From Clostridia bacterium (GTDB taxonomy: Bacteria; Bacillota; Clostridia; Oscillospirales; CAG-272): DNA of 64,000 nucleotides. The notes under the pieces are model-generated. The model was not told where the DNA came from, made no database searches, and worked only from the letters and a program-made list of their open reading frames with translations. This document shows, piece by piece, positions 62,941 through 64,000 of the stretch. The translations under genes were made by a program, and so were the position numbers. The number at the start of each line of letters is the position of its first letter. Position 1 is the first letter of the stretch. Where the stretch lies: the NCBI GenBank assembly GCA_017463485.1, contig JAFTPD010000002.1:257870-321869 (forward strand). Direction: 5' to 3'.

Positions 62941-63735
62941 TTGGAACAACAACTGACGTATCATCTGGAAAGCTATGAAGGTCCTCTTGACCTGTTGCTG
63001 ACGCTTATCCAGAAAAATAAGATCGACATTCAGAATATCCCGATTGCGCTGTTGTGCGATCAGTATATGGAATATATACGCGAGGCACAGCTCATGGATC
63101 TGGAGCTTGCGTCCGAGTTTATCGTTATGGCGAGCGAGCTTATGCTCATCAAGAGTAAAATGCTGCTTCCGAAGGAAACAACTGACGAGGAAGATCCGAG
63201 AACCAGTCTTGCCGACGCCCTCTTGAAATACAGTCAAGCGAAAGCGGCGGCGGCGATCCTATCCAAGCGTTATCCCCAATTTTCGGGACGTATGGTAAAG
63301 GATACGGATGAAATTTCTATCGACAAGAGCTTTGTAGCCGACCACTCGGTGCTTGCTATTATCGCGGCTGTGCGTCGCATAATCTCTTACCGCGAGGAAG
63401 CCGCAAACCGTCCCGACGAAAAAGTCACCTTTACCCCCATGATAAGCAAGCCTATCGTTCCCGTTGAGGCGAAGATCGTGGGCATCATTCACCACATTGA
63501 AAGAAAGTCCAAGGCTACCCTTGGCGAGCTTTTGACGGACTCGGTCTCTCTCCCTGACATGATCGCTATTTTCCTTGGTGTGCTTGAGCTTATCAAGGTC
63601 AGAAAAATACGTATCGTCGAGGATGAGGATGAATATGTGGGCGTTCTTGGTGAGGATACTGTATTTGTTATGGGCGAGGACTTGCCTGACGAAGACAATT
63701 TGAATGAGGAGGATACTCTACATGTCGAACAGTGA
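62941..63735 (+). CDS. scpA: Segregation and condensation protein A
   Basis: ScpA is the kleisin that links Smc heads with ScpB for chromosome compaction. The 264-residue protein starts at a TTG (62941), set by alignment to the family start (EQQLTYHLESYEGPLDLLL) and an upstream GAAAGGAAG. The N-terminal domain is followed by SKMLLPKE (near 76), an acidic linker, and the C-terminal winged helix (FLGVLELIKVRKIRI near 205). It overlaps scpB by 14 bases. Confidence 0.93.
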   Translation: MEQQLTYHLESYEGPLDLLLTLIQKNKIDIQNIPIALLCDQYMEYIREAQLMDLELASEFIVMASELMLIKSKMLLPKETTDEEDPRTSLADALLKYSQAKAAAAILSKRYPQFSGRMVKDTDEISIDKSFVADHSVLAIIAAVRRIISYREEAANRPDEKVTFTPMISKPIVPVEAKIVGIIHHIERKSKATLGELLTDSVSLPDMIAIFLGVLELIKVRKIRIVEDEDEYVGVLGEDTVFVMGEDLPDEDNLNEEDTLHVEQ

Positions 63736-64000
63736 AATAAATAATGCACAGACCGAGAACGGCTCTGTATTTGAAACCGTCAAGGATATTGAAATGGCTG
63801 TTGAAGCAATACTTTTCGCGGCGGGCTATCCCGTAACGTATGAAAAGCTTGCGGAGGTCATTGGACTTTCAAAGTCGGACATAAAGCAGATAATCTCCAA
63901 TATGGCGAAAAATTACGGCGGTCGCGGCATCTCGCTTCTGATGTACCCCGATACCTGCCAGCTTTCTACCAAAGAGGATTTCGCCCCTTACATACGCGAG
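63722..64000 (+). CDS. scpB: Segregation and condensation protein B (3' end outside window)
   Basis: The first 93 codons of ScpB, the dimeric winged-helix partner of ScpA in the Smc complex. The N-terminus has a 20-residue extension, then the family core VEAILFAAGYPVTYEKLAEV and IKQIISNMAKNYGGRGISLL, each read here in part. The ATG at 63722 lies inside the scpA 3' end, so the two genes overlap by 14 bases. The frame is open to base 64000. Confidence 0.93.
   Translation, partial: MSNSEINNAQTENGSVFETVKDIEMAVEAILFAAGYPVTYEKLAEVIGLSKSDIKQIISNMAKNYGGRGISLLMYPDTCQLSTKEDFAPYIRE

Overview
The window reads as chromosomal DNA of an endospore-forming Firmicute of class Clostridia, probably an uncultured gut or rumen member of the Oscillospirales/Christensenellales type. 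The evidence is a Gram-positive PolC replicase, sigma-G and the sporulation proteins YqfC, YqfD and YlbJ, the McsA-McsB-ClpC operon, AddAB in place of RecBCD, EngB next to Lon, ScpA-ScpB, and a Trp T-box. Gene packing is tight, with strong GGAGG ribosome sites and short gaps. I see no rRNA, tRNA, CRISPR array, insertion sequence or prophage. The taxonomic placement below class is inference.

Layout. 1-3.3 kb (minus): the 5' part of pyrB, then a metallophosphoesterase, a VanZ-like protein, a small lipoprotein and a multi-pass HELGH metalloprotease. 3.4-15 kb (minus): the classic Firmicute run pyrH-frr-uppS-cdsA-dxr-rseP-ispG-polC, followed by a DUF1643 gene. It joins nucleotide, ribosome-recycling, isoprenoid, phospholipid and replication functions. 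15-18.7 kb (minus): yqhQ, nagB, sigG and an inositol-monophosphatase family gene. 18.9-23 kb (plus): mcsA-mcsB-clpC, in which McsB has lost most phosphagen-kinase active-site residues. 23-29.8 kb (minus): an SDR, a very basic unknown protein, an M16C peptidase, and phoH downstream of yqfC-yqfD. YlbJ is divergent from yqfC. 31-32.5 kb: a DUF3343 protein with a class V aminotransferase/cysteine desulfurase, a pair linked elsewhere to selenium metabolism.

32.5-35.3 kb is the most unusual stretch. It is an AT-rich island with its own sigma-A promoter, 20-bp-phased direct repeats, a hairpin leader, and a lectin-metalloprotease gene whose ribosome site and ATG are out of frame with the 1.4-kb reading frame. 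A lipoprotein with a duplicated domain follows. 35.3-38.8 kb holds rpsU, an ECF S-component, an RluA-type pseudouridine synthase, a cytosolic parvulin and a QueG-like reductase. 38.8-45.8 kb is addB-addA. 45.9-54 kb (minus) holds a small P-loop protein, pgi, a T-box-controlled solitary trpB, a D,D-carboxypeptidase, and a galactose set (nucleotidyltransferase-galE-galM). 54.1-57.5 kb (plus) is a Crp/Fnr regulator followed by a complete NitT/TauT-type ABC importer. 57.6-64 kb (plus) is lon-engB-lysA-(M50 protease)-scpA-scpB, cut by the window end.

The best leads are the apparently kinase-dead McsB kept in an otherwise intact Clp operon, a predicted SD-masking hairpin on sigG, a short reading frame between the Trp T-box and trpB, a terminator whose 3' arm carries the next gene's ribosome site, and the broken-start metalloprotease island. 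All calls come from reading the sequence by eye; no searches were run.
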